From positions 41,455 to 105,454 of the forward strand of contig QBZZ01000005.1 in assembly GCA_003282145.1 (NCBI GenBank): DNA of 64,000 nt. Direction: 5' to 3'. Shown piece by piece: positions 8,917-19,774 of this stretch. The DNA comes from SAR116 cluster bacterium AG-337-N21. Lineage in GTDB: Bacteria > Pseudomonadota > Alphaproteobacteria > Puniceispirillales > Marisalimonadaceae. The translations under genes were made by a program, and so were the position numbers. Below the pieces are notes generated by a model. It saw only the letters and a list, made by a program, of their open reading frames with translations. It made no database searches and was not told where the DNA came from. Positions within the stretch are counted from its first letter, which is position 1, and every line of letters starts with the position of its first letter.

Positions 8917-9279
8917 ATGAATAAAAATTACGATAAACACAATATTTTTGCAAAAATATTAAGGTCTGAGATTCCATGTCACAAAATACTAGAAAATGAT
9001 CACGCTCTTGCTTTTTCCGATATTAATCCCCAATCACCTATTCACATTTTAATTATCCCTAAAAAAGCTTACTTAAATTTTCATGATTTTATGGACAATG
9101 CTTCAACCAAAGAAATGGAATTTCTTTGGAAATTAGTAAATGATGTAATAAAGTTGAATAAAATTTCCAAAAAAGGATTTAGGATTATTTCGAATTCTGG
9201 AGATGATGGTAATCAAGATGTACCTCATTTTCATGTGCATGTGTTGGGTGGAAAGAATTTGGGTAGAATGATGAACTAA
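8917..9279 (+). CDS. HIT family (HinT-like) protein
   Basis: NIFAKILRSEIPCHKILENDHALAFSDINPQSPIHILIIPKK...GNQDVPHFHVHVLGGKNLG. Confidence 0.95.
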   Translation: MNKNYDKHNIFAKILRSEIPCHKILENDHALAFSDINPQSPIHILIIPKKAYLNFHDFMDNASTKEMEFLWKLVNDVIKLNKISKKGFRIISNSGDDGNQDVPHFHVHVLGGKNLGRMMN

Positions 9280-9289
9280 AAACTTAGTT
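9274..9289. terminator. Possible hairpin at convergent hinT/gshB junction
   Basis: AACTAA-AAAC-TTAGTT followed by TTATTTT; stem is AT-rich and short. Confidence 0.35.
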
Positions 9290-10229
9290 TATTTTCTATA
9301 AAATCCCAAAAAATTTCTTCGATTGCAACTGAGTCATAAGATCTTATTTCTCTTATACCTGTTGGCGAAGTAACATTAATTTCAGTTATATAATCACCAA
9401 TAATATCTATTCCTACAAAATACAAATCTTTATCTTTTAAAGATTGTGAAATCTCATCACAAATAAATTTGTCTCTCTTTGTTAAAGTTGTTTTTTCTGG
9501 TTTTCCACCAACATGCATATTTGATCTACTTTCTCCTTTTCTAGGAATTCTATTAATAGCTCCCACAACTTCACCATTAACTAAAATAATTCGTTTATCA
9601 CCATTTCTAACATCACTTAAATATTGTTGTATCATTAGAGGTTCATTATTTTGGGTGAAAAACATTTCTAAAATTGAATTAAAGTTTTCATCTTTTGGTA
9701 AAACATGAAAAACACCTTGTCCACCATTACCATATAGTGGTTTAATTATTATATCCTTGTATTCGTCTCTAAAACTTTTAATGATTTTTGGATTTCTGCT
9801 TATTAAAGTTTTCGGCATTAAATGTGAGAAATTTGTAACAAATATTTTCTCTGGTGCATTCCTAACTTCATATGGATTATTAACAACTAATACAGAACTT
9901 GAAAGCTTTTCTAAAATGTGTGTGGCAGTAATATAAGACATGTTGAAAGGTGGATCTTGCCTCATTAATACTACATCATAATGATTCAAAGATGACGTTA
10001 TTTTATCATAATATCTATAATTATGAGTTTCATCCTGTAATGATAACTCTATTTTACAAATATTGGCAAAAACTTGCCCAGATTTTAAAAAAAGATCATC
10101 TGGTAAAAAAAAACTTATTTCATGTTTTCTAGCCTGAGCCTCAAGAGCTAAAGCAAAAGTAGTGTCACCTTTAAGATCAAGCTTTTCAAATGGATCCATT
10201 AGAAAAGCAATTTTTAAATTTCTTTTCAT
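9276..10229 (-). CDS. gshB: Glutathione synthetase
   Basis: KIAFLMDPFEKLDLKGDTTFALALEAQ, DIIIKPLYGNGGQGVF, EINVTSPTGIREI. Confidence 0.96.
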   Translation of the reverse strand: MKRNLKIAFLMDPFEKLDLKGDTTFALALEAQARKHEISFFLPDDLFLKSGQVFANICKIELSLQDETHNYRYYDKITSSLNHYDVVLMRQDPPFNMSYITATHILEKLSSSVLVVNNPYEVRNAPEKIFVTNFSHLMPKTLISRNPKIIKSFRDEYKDIIIKPLYGNGGQGVFHVLPKDENFNSILEMFFTQNNEPLMIQQYLSDVRNGDKRIILVNGEVVGAINRIPRKGESRSNMHVGGKPEKTTLTKRDKFICDEISQSLKDKDLYFVGIDIIGDYITEINVTSPTGIREIRSYDSVAIEEIFWDFIENKLSF

Positions 10230-10798
10230 CTTTTATCATCAAATAAAATTATATAATTATATACTTCCTTTACAAATCGCGAACTTGATGCATGGTCTTT
10301 TACAAGAAGCATCTCTTCTTTATTGCTTGCAACTCCACTGATATAAGCTTTATCATTCACAACATCTATTGAAAAATTTATACTGTTAATATCTTTATCT
10401 GACATTATTCGAGCTCTTATTTCTCCCATAGAGGCTATGTCTCTTGCTACATTTTTTATGGAAGAAGTGTCTGTTATCTGAAGTTCATTGTTTACCTCAT
10501 TAACACCTCGGATAGCCCAAGATATTTTAGTTAATTCAACTTTTTCACTTGGGTTTTTTACTTTTCCTGTTAACAAAACCGAACCATTATTAACAAATAT
10601 TTTGGTGTTTTTTATTAAATCTTTATCTAATTTAAATATTAAATTTGATATTTTTGTTTTAATAATATTGTCATTTAATGTGGTACCTATTCCCTTTTCT
10701 TTTGAGGCGGCCCCTAAAGACACCATGCCAATTGTTGCTAATGGTGTACATGAATTCAATAAAAGAGTAATAATTGAAATAAACAATAAATTTTTCAT
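10226..10798 (-). CDS. BON-domain lipoprotein
   Basis: Lipobox LLLNSC; two BON-like repeats (DNIIKTKISNLIFKLDKDLIKNTKIFVNNGSVLLTGKV; INSINFSIDVVNDKAYISGVASNKEE). Confidence 0.85.
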   Translation of the reverse strand: MKNLLFISIITLLLNSCTPLATIGMVSLGAASKEKGIGTTLNDNIIKTKISNLIFKLDKDLIKNTKIFVNNGSVLLTGKVKNPSEKVELTKISWAIRGVNEVNNELQITDTSSIKNVARDIASMGEIRARIMSDKDINSINFSIDVVNDKAYISGVASNKEEMLLVKDHASSSRFVKEVYNYIILFDDKR

Positions 10799-10856
10799 TT
10801 TTTATACCTTTGCCTAATTGACTAAATTTAGATAAATATAAATTAATTTCATGTTC

Positions 10857-11771
10857 TTATTTTTCGGCCACAAATTTTTTAATTTTTATAGCTTCATCGT
10901 AGATTAATTTTTTTGAAAAATTAGTCTCATCAATAGTTAAATTCACAGTATCACGAAGAGAAAATTTTTGAAGCTTCTTTTTAATGTTAACCCTTAAAGT
11001 TTCAATGCTAATATTTTTACTTTTAGTATGACCACTAATTATAATTACAATTTCTCCTTTTAAAGGTTTATTTCCTAATTGTCTCTCAAAAATCAAACTT
11101 TCCATATTTTCTAAATCACTAGTAATAATTTCTTCATAAGTTTTAGTAAGCTCCCTTGTTATAGAAATTTTTCTGTTTCCATAGATCTTAAGCATTATCT
11201 TAAGAGTATCAATTAACCTTAAACAAGTATCAAACCATATACCTGTCATCGGATATGATTTAGTTAGGGTAAACTGTTTTATTTTAGCATTTCTTTTTGC
11301 TGAAACAAAACCTCCAAAATAAAATTGATTTGTAGGAAGTCCAGACAATATTAATCCGTTTATTACAGACGAAGGACCAGGTGCGTGTGTTACTTTGACT
11401 TTATTCATATAGCACTCTTGAACAAGTTTATAACCGGGGTCAGAAATTAATGGCGTTCCAGCATCGCTAACTAATCCTATATTTTTTTTTAAAAGAAGCT
11501 GTTTTAAGATATAGGGTCTTTTTTGGGGAGCATTATTATCATTATAAGAAATCATATTTTTATGACTTAAGTTGAGATAAGATAATAGTTTTTTAGTTTT
11601 TCTAGTATCTTCACATAATAAGATATCTACAAAATTAAAAAGTTGAATAGCTCTGAGGCTAACATCACTCAAATTTCCAATTGGGGTAGCTATAATATAT
11701 AAACACCCTTTAACATCTTCAATTTCGCTGTCATTTGGATGTTTTAGTTGTTCTTTACTTAACTTTTTCAA
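10857..11771 (-). CDS. rsmI: 16S rRNA (cytidine(1402)-2'-O)-methyltransferase
   Basis: LYIIATPIGNLSDVSLRAIQLF, EDTRKTKKLLSYL, LVSDAGTPLISDPGYKLV. Confidence 0.96.
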   Translation of the reverse strand: MKKLSKEQLKHPNDSEIEDVKGCLYIIATPIGNLSDVSLRAIQLFNFVDILLCEDTRKTKKLLSYLNLSHKNMISYNDNNAPQKRPYILKQLLLKKNIGLVSDAGTPLISDPGYKLVQECYMNKVKVTHAPGPSSVINGLILSGLPTNQFYFGGFVSAKRNAKIKQFTLTKSYPMTGIWFDTCLRLIDTLKIMLKIYGNRKISITRELTKTYEEIITSDLENMESLIFERQLGNKPLKGEIVIIISGHTKSKNISIETLRVNIKKKLQKFSLRDTVNLTIDETNFSKKLIYDEAIKIKKFVAEK

Positions 11772-11814
11772 TAGATTACCCTAATTATGATAACGAAATA
11801 TTAAGTGTGTATTA

Positions 11815-13281
11815 ATGTTTATTTTTAATTCAAAATATAATCCTATTATATATTTTTGTATATTATTAATGATTAGTGGATGCCAAAATACAGAGAAATT
11901 AATATTAGAAAATAAAATTTCAACGGTAATTCCCAAAAAGGACCAATCAGTTTTAGACAACAAAAAATTTTCCATAAAGAAAGTATCTAAAAGCAAAATT
12001 GATTTAAATAAAAAAGAAAATAAAATAAAACAAAAAGATAATAATGTTATTTTTGAATTTAAGAATGAAAGAATGCTTCAAGGAAGAGAAAAGCCTAAAT
12101 TTACAGAAAAAAGAAAAAGAAAAAAAGCCTTATCTGCAGTTTTTAAAATGTTAGAACAAAACTTAAGTACAAGTAATAATAATTTGAATTTGAATAATAA
12201 TGGCGAAATTTCATTAGATAATAGATATTTTGATAAAAAAAAAGATGTCAACCTTTACAGGAATATCCTAGCTTTTCTTCCTCTAACGGGTCCTTATTCA
12301 AATTATGGTGTTAAAACCAGAAAAGCTTTGGATCTTAGTATTTTAAATTCTGCTAATAATAAAATCAAAATTATTTATTTTGATACGGGCAAAAACATTG
12401 ATAAAATAACTATAAGTAAACTTTTGTATAACATAAAACCTAGTCTTATTATAGGGCCATTTAGGAGAGAGGTTTTGTTAGATATTAAGCTTATAGCTAA
12501 ATCTAAATTTATACCAATACTAACATTTTCAAATGATATATCATTAAGAGAAAATAACATTTGGTCCTTGGGATTTTCGCCGGAAGAACAAGTGGAAAGT
12601 GTTATTTCGTGTGCTCTTAGTTATGGATATAAAAATTTTGGATTAGTTGCTCCTGATAATTTATATGGTAGAATTTTAACAAATGCATCCATAGATCTAA
12701 TTAGTACTAATAAAAATAACAAATATGACAAAATTTTACTTAACAATAATCAAATAAACAATAAATCAAAATTATTTTCAATCTTAAAAAGTTTCTTAAA
12801 ATTTAATGAAAATCAAACTTTACACACTAGGTTTGACTCAATTCTTATTGGTGGCAGTAAAGAATTTATATTAGAAATTGCTCCACTGTTGGCATTCTTC
12901 AATGTGGATTCAAAGTATGTAAAAATTCTAGGTACTGAAAAATTTAATACTAAAGAAATAAAAAACGAACCTTCACTAGAAAAGGCTTGGTTTCCTGCTA
13001 TTATAAGCAAAAACGAAAAAAATTTTAGATTGTATTGGCAAAAAATTTGGGGAGATGACGTTAATTATTTTTCAAATTCAGGCTTTGACTCGGGTAGTAT
13101 TGGTATAAATTATGTTAATAAACAAAAAGATGGTTCAAGTTTTTTTAATAACATTTCAGGCCCAATTACAGGTCTAACTTTGAAATCTGGTGGCTATGTA
13201 AAAAAACCTATAAATGTCATGCAAATAGAAAGTTTAGGAAAATTAACTAATATTAAAAAATGTAGTAACTTTAAGAATTAA
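11815..13281 (+). CDS. Penicillin-binding protein activator (LpoA-like periplasmic binding fold lipoprotein)
   Basis: Lipobox MISGC; NILAFLPLTGPYSNYGVKTRKALDLSIL...SLIIGPFRREVL; divergent with rsmI. Confidence 0.8.
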   Translation: MFIFNSKYNPIIYFCILLMISGCQNTEKLILENKISTVIPKKDQSVLDNKKFSIKKVSKSKIDLNKKENKIKQKDNNVIFEFKNERMLQGREKPKFTEKRKRKKALSAVFKMLEQNLSTSNNNLNLNNNGEISLDNRYFDKKKDVNLYRNILAFLPLTGPYSNYGVKTRKALDLSILNSANNKIKIIYFDTGKNIDKITISKLLYNIKPSLIIGPFRREVLLDIKLIAKSKFIPILTFSNDISLRENNIWSLGFSPEEQVESVISCALSYGYKNFGLVAPDNLYGRILTNASIDLISTNKNNKYDKILLNNNQINNKSKLFSILKSFLKFNENQTLHTRFDSILIGGSKEFILEIAPLLAFFNVDSKYVKILGTEKFNTKEIKNEPSLEKAWFPAIISKNEKNFRLYWQKIWGDDVNYFSNSGFDSGSIGINYVNKQKDGSSFFNNISGPITGLTLKSGGYVKKPINVMQIESLGKLTNIKKCSNFKN

Positions 13282-14443
13282 TTAAAAAATCAATTATACT
13301 ATCTAATTTAATCATATAATTTTCTTCTACTTTTAACATACCATTTTTAACTTTTAGTATTTTTTTATTTTGTAATTCTCTAAAAGCATTACTTTCCATT
13401 ATAGATTTATCAAACAACTTGAAACTTTCTATTCCTTCATTTAATCTAAGCCCCATTGTTAACGTATCTATATCCGAAGTTTTATCACTAAAAAAATTAA
13501 TATTCTCAAATTCTGATCTATTAATATTTTTAGATAACCAAGTTTTTGGATTCTTATAATTTTGATATTCGACACGTTTAATATTTTGCTTTGAAGACCA
13601 TAATCTTCCATATGCTCCTGGACCTACACCTATCCAGTTTTCTGATTTCCAATAGTTTTTATTGTGTTTGCAATCAAAGCCTTTTTTTGCATAATTTGAA
13701 ACTTCATATTTTAAAAAATTGTGACCTTTCAATATCTCATTAGATTTTTTATAAAAATCAGCTGCGTAATCATTATTAATAACATTTAACAAACCTTTTT
13801 TATAGTCTGTATAAAATCTCGTACCCTCTTCAATAGTAAGTTGATAGAGTGACAAATGTTGTAAATCATTATGTTTAAGAAAAATTTCTAATTCATTTGT
13901 CCAACGCAAAAGTTTTTGACCATAAAAGGCGTATATTAAATCTACAGATACATTATTAAATGTTTTTAAAGCATGTTCTACAGCCAATTGTGCATCTAAA
14001 CTATTGTGGCGTCGTCCTAGAAATTTTAAATTTTCATCATTTAATGACTGAACTCCAATAGATATCCTATTAATCCCTAATTTTTGTAAATCGTTGAATT
14101 TTTCTTTTTCGTAGGAGCTTGGATTAGCTTCAAGTGAAATTTCTAAATTTTCTTTAAATCCAAATAAATTTGAAGCAGTTCCTAAAATACTATCTATTAT
14201 TTCTAAAGGCATTAGTGAAGGTGTTCCCCCTCCAAAAAAAATAGTATTTAGATTTTTAAAACTCACATTGTGATTTAAAAGTTGTTCCTTCATATCTAGT
14301 AATTGATTTGTATAAGATTTAATCCATTGTTTAGGATCATAGATTTCGTTTACATGAGAATTAAAATCACAATAAGGACATTTTGACTCACAATAAGGCC
14401 AGTGAATATATAGGCTCAGTAGTTTATTTTCATTCGTAATCAA
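13271..14443 (-). CDS. hemW: Radical SAM heme chaperone / HemN-like coproporphyrinogen oxidase homolog
   Basis: LYIHWPYCESKCPYCDFNSH, FFGGGTPSLM, RISIGVQSLND. Confidence 0.94.
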   Translation of the reverse strand: MITNENKLLSLYIHWPYCESKCPYCDFNSHVNEIYDPKQWIKSYTNQLLDMKEQLLNHNVSFKNLNTIFFGGGTPSLMPLEIIDSILGTASNLFGFKENLEISLEANPSSYEKEKFNDLQKLGINRISIGVQSLNDENLKFLGRRHNSLDAQLAVEHALKTFNNVSVDLIYAFYGQKLLRWTNELEIFLKHNDLQHLSLYQLTIEEGTRFYTDYKKGLLNVINNDYAADFYKKSNEILKGHNFLKYEVSNYAKKGFDCKHNKNYWKSENWIGVGPGAYGRLWSSKQNIKRVEYQNYKNPKTWLSKNINRSEFENINFFSDKTSDIDTLTMGLRLNEGIESFKLFDKSIMESNAFRELQNKKILKVKNGMLKVEENYMIKLDSIIDFLINS

Positions 14444-15057
14444 CGCTTTAAATTAGGAAAACATAAATTTATTAATTTATTAAAAGCAATAGATCTATGA
14501 CTTATTTTATGTTTAAAGTCTGGATCCATTTCAGCAAAAGACATGTTATACCCCAACGGTCTAAAAATAGGATCATAACCGAATCCTCTATCTCCTTTAG
14601 GAGGCCATGAAAATTTTCCGTGTACTTTTCCAGAAACTGTAACATTGAATTTATCAGGCCAAGAAATTGATAAAGAACAAACGAAATAACAATCATAGCT
14701 AGGTTTTTTTACATCTTTAATGGCAGTATTAATTTTAGACATTGCTGAATAAAAGTCCTTGTTTAAACCAGCCCATCTTGCAGAGTAAATACCAGGTTCA
14801 TTATTAAGATCAGAAAAACATATTCCGCTATCATCTGATATGCTTGGCAATCCTGTTTTTTGAGTTACTAAAGAAGATTTAATTAGGGCATTTTGTTCAA
14901 ATGTTGCACCATTTTCTTCTGGTTCCTCAATATTAAAATCATAAGCAGATAGGATTTCTATATTCAATGGTTTTAATAAATCTTTAATTTCAATGATTTT
15001 ACCTTTATTATGACTAGCAATAACTAATTTTTTATCTTTAAAAATTCGTTTATTCAT
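14440..15057 (-). CDS. rdgB: Non-canonical purine NTP pyrophosphatase (RdgB/HAM1)
   Basis: VIASHNKGKIIEIKDLL, SISDDSGICFSDLNNEPGIYSARWAG, DRGFGYDPIF. Confidence 0.96.
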   Translation of the reverse strand: MNKRIFKDKKLVIASHNKGKIIEIKDLLKPLNIEILSAYDFNIEEPEENGATFEQNALIKSSLVTQKTGLPSISDDSGICFSDLNNEPGIYSARWAGLNKDFYSAMSKINTAIKDVKKPSYDCYFVCSLSISWPDKFNVTVSGKVHGKFSWPPKGDRGFGYDPIFRPLGYNMSFAEMDPDFKHKISHRSIAFNKLINLCFPNLKR

Positions 15058-15062
15058 TAAAA

Positions 15063-15788
15063 TTATTCCAAATTAAGAGCACGTCTTTGAATTTTAAAAA
15101 TATACTTTGTGCCATGTTCAGCCAATTCTAATAAATTAAGGAATTGTTCTTTATTGAAAGGTTTTTCTTCAGCAGTAGTTTGAATTTCAACAATACCATT
15201 ATTCTCAGTCATAACAAAATTTCCGTCTGTTTCAGCAGATGAGTCCTCTCTATAATCAAGATCAATTATCTCTTTATTTTTCCAAATACCACATGAAATT
15301 GCACTTACTTGATCTAAAATAGGATTTTCTGAAATTTTTCCAGTTTTAAGTAAAAAATTAACTGCATTATAAAGCGCAACCCAAGCTCCAGTAATAGACG
15401 CTGTTCTAGTTCCTCCATCTGCTTGAATTACGTCACAATCTATTTTAATTTGATTTTCGCCTAATTTTTTCAAATCTACAATTGATCTAAGTGATCTTCC
15501 GATTAGTCTTTGTATTTCTTGCGTACGACCAGATGGCTTTCCTTTAACAACCTCTCTATCCATCCTTGAATGCGTAGATCTTGGTAGCATACCATATTCG
15601 GCTGTAATCCAACCTTTACCTGAGTTTTTTAACCATGGGGGTAATTTAGTATCGACCGAAGCCGTACAAAAAACGTGAGTATTACCAAATTTAGCCATGC
15701 ACGAACCCTCAGCATAAGGAGAGACTTGAGATACTAATGATATTTCTCTCATTTCGTTATATTGTCTGTTTGAAGGTCTATTTAACAT
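15063..15788 (-). CDS. rph: Ribonuclease PH
   Basis: [59 protein letters not shown]; start taken at MLNRPSN rather than the longer ORF. Confidence 0.96.
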   Translation of the reverse strand: MLNRPSNRQYNEMREISLVSQVSPYAEGSCMAKFGNTHVFCTASVDTKLPPWLKNSGKGWITAEYGMLPRSTHSRMDREVVKGKPSGRTQEIQRLIGRSLRSIVDLKKLGENQIKIDCDVIQADGGTRTASITGAWVALYNAVNFLLKTGKISENPILDQVSAISCGIWKNKEIIDLDYREDSSAETDGNFVMTENNGIVEIQTTAEEKPFNKEQFLNLLELAEHGTKYIFKIQRRALNLE

Positions 15789-15941
15789 AAATATTCCCTG
15801 TTTATTAAGTTTATTGTAATTTAGAAATAACTTAAAACACACTAAAGTTGTATTTACAATTATTATAAAATTTTTACCTCTTGCAAATTTTATATAAACT
15901 CATTATTTGCATCATCACAACAATTATCTCTGGAGTGAAAA

Positions 15942-16589
15942 TTGTCTGAAAAAAAAGATAAATCTAAAATAGATAATGAAGCTAATAATGAAGATGAAAA
16001 GGTAGTTGAAGCTGAAATGATTTCAGATGAAGACTCTGATGATGTCAATGTTAAAACATTAAATGAATCCGATGATGGTAATGATAATACAGACCTTGAA
16101 AATCAAATAAAAGATTTGAAAGATCAGTTAATGAGAACATTGGCAGACAGTGAAAACCTAAGAAAGCGTACTATCAAAGAAGTTGAGCATGCAAAAAAAT
16201 ATAGTCATATTACTTTTGTGAGAGATTTAGTTTCTTCTGTTGACAATTTGCAAAGAGCTTTAGAATCTGTACCTGACGATAAGTCTCAATTACCGGAACC
16301 TGTAAAGAATTTAATCATAGGTTTAGATATTGTTGAGAAAGAAATAGTTACTACTTTTGAAAAGCATAATTTAAAACAAATTTGTCCACTTGGTGAAAAG
16401 TTTGATTATAACTTTCACCAGGCTATGTTCGAGGTACCTACAAAAGATAGTGAACCTGGTACTGTTGTTGAAGTCTCTCAAAAAGGGTATTTACTACATG
16501 ACAGACTAGTTAGACCTGCAATGGTAGGTATTTCAAAAAAAATTGAAGACATAGAAGTTAAAGATAAAAAAACTGATGAAATCGAATAA
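15942..16589 (+). CDS. grpE: Nucleotide exchange factor GrpE (TTG start)
   Basis: DLKDQLMRTLADSENLRKRTIKEVEHAKKYSHITFVRDLVSSVDNLQRAL...FDYNFHQAMFEVP. Confidence 0.96.
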   Translation: MSEKKDKSKIDNEANNEDEKVVEAEMISDEDSDDVNVKTLNESDDGNDNTDLENQIKDLKDQLMRTLADSENLRKRTIKEVEHAKKYSHITFVRDLVSSVDNLQRALESVPDDKSQLPEPVKNLIIGLDIVEKEIVTTFEKHNLKQICPLGEKFDYNFHQAMFEVPTKDSEPGTVVEVSQKGYLLHDRLVRPAMVGISKKIEDIEVKDKKTDEIE

Positions 16590-16611
16590 TGATAATTTAA
16601 TTTTTCATAAT

Positions 16612-16640
16612 CTTGTAAATACAACAACTTAACCCATATA
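16612..16640 (+). promoter_or_regulatory. Possible sigma-32 (RpoH) promoter upstream of dnaK
   Basis: CTTGTAA-N14-CCCATATA in the grpE-dnaK gap, resembling CTTGAAA...CCCCATNT. Confidence 0.5.
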
Positions 16641-16676
16641 AAGTTTGTTGATAATTCAAATTTAGGGAGTTTTTAA

Positions 16677-18596
16677 ATGGCTAAAGTTATCGGTATTGAT
16701 TTGGGTACTACCAATTCATGTGTATCTGTTATGGATGGAAAATCACCAAAAATCATTGAAAATAGTGAGGGTGCAAGAACAACCCCTTCTATGGTTGGTA
16801 TTACAGATGACGAAAGATTAGTTGGCCAGCCAGCTAAAAGACAAGCTGTTACTAATCCTGAAAACACCCTCTTTGCAATTAAAAGATTAATTGGAAGGAG
16901 GCATGATGATAAATATTCAAAGAAATTTTCTGAATTAGTTCCTTATAAAATCATTTCTGCAAAAAACGGAGATGCCTGGGTCCAGGCTAATGGTCAAGAT
17001 TATGCACCTTCAGAAGTTTCTAGCTTTATCTTAAGAAAACTTAAAGAAGATGCAGAAGCATTTTTGGGTGAAACAGTTGATAAGGCAGTTATTACTGTCC
17101 CAGCTTACTTCAATGACGCTCAAAGACAAGCTACTAAGGACGCTGGAAAAATAGCAGGTTTAGAAGTTTTAAGGATTATTAATGAGCCAACAGCTGCGGC
17201 ATTAGCGTATGGTCTTGATAAGAAAGAAAGTGGAACCATAGCTGTATACGATCTTGGTGGAGGTACATTTGATGTTTCCATTCTCGAAGTAGGAGACGGA
17301 GTTTTTGAGGTTAAATCCACCAATGGAGACACATTCTTAGGTGGTGAGGATTTTGACCAACGTATTATAGATTATATTGCTGAACAATTTAAAAAAGACA
17401 ACGGCATTGATTTAAGATCAGACAAATTAGCTCTTCAAAGAATGAAAGAGGCTGCAGAAAAAGCTAAAATAGAACTTTCAAGTGCAGCTCAAACCGATGT
17501 TAATTTGCCTTTTGTTACTGCAGACGCAAGTGGTCCTAAACATTTAAATGTCAAATTAACGAGATCTCAATATGAAAGTCTTGTTGATGATTTGATTACA
17601 AAAAGTATTGATCCTTGTAAAGCGGCCCTTAAAGATGCTGGTGTAAGTGCCAGTGATATTGATGAAGTAATCTTGGTAGGCGGTATGACCAGAATGCCAA
17701 AAATTATTGAAGCTGTTACTTCTTTTTTTAAAACAGAGCCACACAGAGGTGTTAACCCTGATGAGGTTGTAGCTTCTGGTGCAGCAATTCAGGGTGGCGT
17801 TTTAATGGGAGATGTTAAGGACGTCCTTTTACTTGACGTTACACCTTTATCACTAGGTATTGAAACATTAGGTGGGGTATTCACTAGATTAATTGATCGA
17901 AACACAACTATACCTTCAAAAAAATCCCAAATATTTTCAACTGCTGAAGATAATCAATCTGCTGTTACGATTCGTGTATCTCAAGGTGAAAGGGAAATGG
18001 CATCAGACAATAAATCGCTAGGAGAATTTAATCTTGAAGGTATTGCATCAGCACCTAGGGGTGTTCCTCAAATAGAAGTGACTTTTGACATTGATGCGAA
18101 TGGAATAGTCAATGTTAGTGCTCAAGATAAAGCTACTGGTAAAGCTCATAACATAACTATCCAAGCTTCTGGTGGTCTTGATGATAACGAGATTGAAAGA
18201 ATGGTTAAAGAAGCTGAGGACAACGCCGAAGCAGATAAAGAAAAAAGAGAATCTATTGATGTTCGAAATCAAGCTGAATCAATGATACATGGTGCTGAAA
18301 AGTCTCTAACTGATTTAGGTGATAAAGCTGATCCTAGTGCTAAAAGTGAAGTTGAAAATGCAATTGGAGAGGTTAAAACATCGCTCGAAGGCGAAGATAT
18401 TTCAACTATAAAAGATAAAACGTCGGCTTTATCTGCAGTAATGATGAAGATGGGAGAAGCAGCTTATAAGGCAAATCAAGAAAATAATCAAGAAAACTCC
18501 GAAGAAACTGATACGTCAAATGAGAACAAAGAAGATGTTGTGGATGCTGACTTTGAAGAGGTAAAGGATAACGAAGAAAAGAAAGACGCTTCATAA
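16677..18596 (+). CDS. dnaK: Molecular chaperone DnaK
   Basis: [48 protein letters not shown]. Confidence 0.99.
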   Translation: MAKVIGIDLGTTNSCVSVMDGKSPKIIENSEGARTTPSMVGITDDERLVGQPAKRQAVTNPENTLFAIKRLIGRRHDDKYSKKFSELVPYKIISAKNGDAWVQANGQDYAPSEVSSFILRKLKEDAEAFLGETVDKAVITVPAYFNDAQRQATKDAGKIAGLEVLRIINEPTAAALAYGLDKKESGTIAVYDLGGGTFDVSILEVGDGVFEVKSTNGDTFLGGEDFDQRIIDYIAEQFKKDNGIDLRSDKLALQRMKEAAEKAKIELSSAAQTDVNLPFVTADASGPKHLNVKLTRSQYESLVDDLITKSIDPCKAALKDAGVSASDIDEVILVGGMTRMPKIIEAVTSFFKTEPHRGVNPDEVVASGAAIQGGVLMGDVKDVLLLDVTPLSLGIETLGGVFTRLIDRNTTIPSKKSQIFSTAEDNQSAVTIRVSQGEREMASDNKSLGEFNLEGIASAPRGVPQIEVTFDIDANGIVNVSAQDKATGKAHNITIQASGGLDDNEIERMVKEAEDNAEADKEKRESIDVRNQAESMIHGAEKSLTDLGDKADPSAKSEVENAIGEVKTSLEGEDISTIKDKTSALSAVMMKMGEAAYKANQENNQENSEETDTSNENKEDVVDADFEEVKDNEEKKDAS

Positions 18597-18623
18597 ACAT
18601 TCAGATATACTTAAGGTATAAAA

Positions 18624-19724
18624 ATGGCACGTGATTATTACGATATACTAGGCTTATCTAAATCAGCATCTGACAGTGAAATTAAGTCTTCGTATCGTAA
18701 ACTAGCTATGAAATATCATCCTGATAGAAATCCTGGTGATAAAAAAGCCGAAGAAAAGTTCAAAGAAATTTCTGAATCTTACGAAATACTTAAAGATCCA
18801 CAAAAAAAAGCAGCTTATGATCAGTATGGTCATGCTGCTTTTTCTCAAGGTTCTAGTGGAGGAGCTTCTGGAGGGTTTTCAGGATTTGGGAGTGGTGGAT
18901 TTTCTGATATATTTGAAGATATGTTTGGTATGGGAGGTGGTTCTGAAAGAAGATCAGCATCCACAGGATCAGACTTAAGATATGACTTGTCGGTTTCACT
19001 AGAACAAGCTTACTCTGGTGATCAAGTTGAAATTTCTTTGACAGTACCAACAAAGTGTGAATCTTGTAATGGCTCAGGAGCTAGTAAAGGATCTCAACCA
19101 AAACAATGTAGCCAATGTGGTGGTTATGGAAAAGTAAGAGCCCAACAAGGTTTCTTTACAATTGAAAGAACGTGTGCTGCGTGTTCTGGTGCGGGCGAAA
19201 TTATTGGAGACCCTTGTAGGGTTTGTAAAGGTCAGGGACGAGTTAATAAAAATAAGAAACTTTCTGTAAATGTGCCTGCAGGTGTAGATAATGGGACCCG
19301 CATTCGCCTTTCAGGTGAGGGAGAAGCTGGTGCAAGAGGCTCATCACCCGGAGATTTATATATTTTCATTGATATTAAAGACCACTCTATATTTCAAAGA
19401 GATGGCAAGGATACATTTATTGAGGTTCCTGTTTCATTTATCGACGCTGTTTTAGGAAACTCAATACAAGTTCCTTGTATCGATGGTTCAAAAGCCAAAA
19501 TGAATTTAAGTTCTGGAACACAAAGTGGTACTCGTTTACGAATGAAAGGTAAAGGTATGCCTGGACTGCGAGGTGGAGCTAGAGGTGATCAGTATGTTCA
19601 AATAAATGTGGAAACGCCAGTTGGTATTTCAAGAAAACAAGAAGATTTATTTAAACAGATCAAAGATTTAGGTGTTGACAAAATCAGCCCCAAGACCAGT
19701 AGATTTAAAAAACTAATACAATAA
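18624..19724 (+). CDS. dnaJ: Molecular chaperone DnaJ
   Basis: DYYDILGLSKSASDSEIKSSYRKLAMKYHPDRNPGD, four CxxCxGxG-type zinc motifs. Confidence 0.98.
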   Translation: MARDYYDILGLSKSASDSEIKSSYRKLAMKYHPDRNPGDKKAEEKFKEISESYEILKDPQKKAAYDQYGHAAFSQGSSGGASGGFSGFGSGGFSDIFEDMFGMGGGSERRSASTGSDLRYDLSVSLEQAYSGDQVEISLTVPTKCESCNGSGASKGSQPKQCSQCGGYGKVRAQQGFFTIERTCAACSGAGEIIGDPCRVCKGQGRVNKNKKLSVNVPAGVDNGTRIRLSGEGEAGARGSSPGDLYIFIDIKDHSIFQRDGKDTFIEVPVSFIDAVLGNSIQVPCIDGSKAKMNLSSGTQSGTRLRMKGKGMPGLRGGARGDQYVQINVETPVGISRKQEDLFKQIKDLGVDKISPKTSRFKKLIQ

Positions 19725-19774
19725 TTGTTATTATTGTATAACATAAATTATGTAATCGTAAAAAAGAGCTAAAT

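Noticed and set aside
15880-15906. Sigma-32-like promoter before grpE (CTTGCAA...CTCATTAT)
   Set aside because: Spacer is only 12 bp and the -10 match is weak; not reported as a feature.
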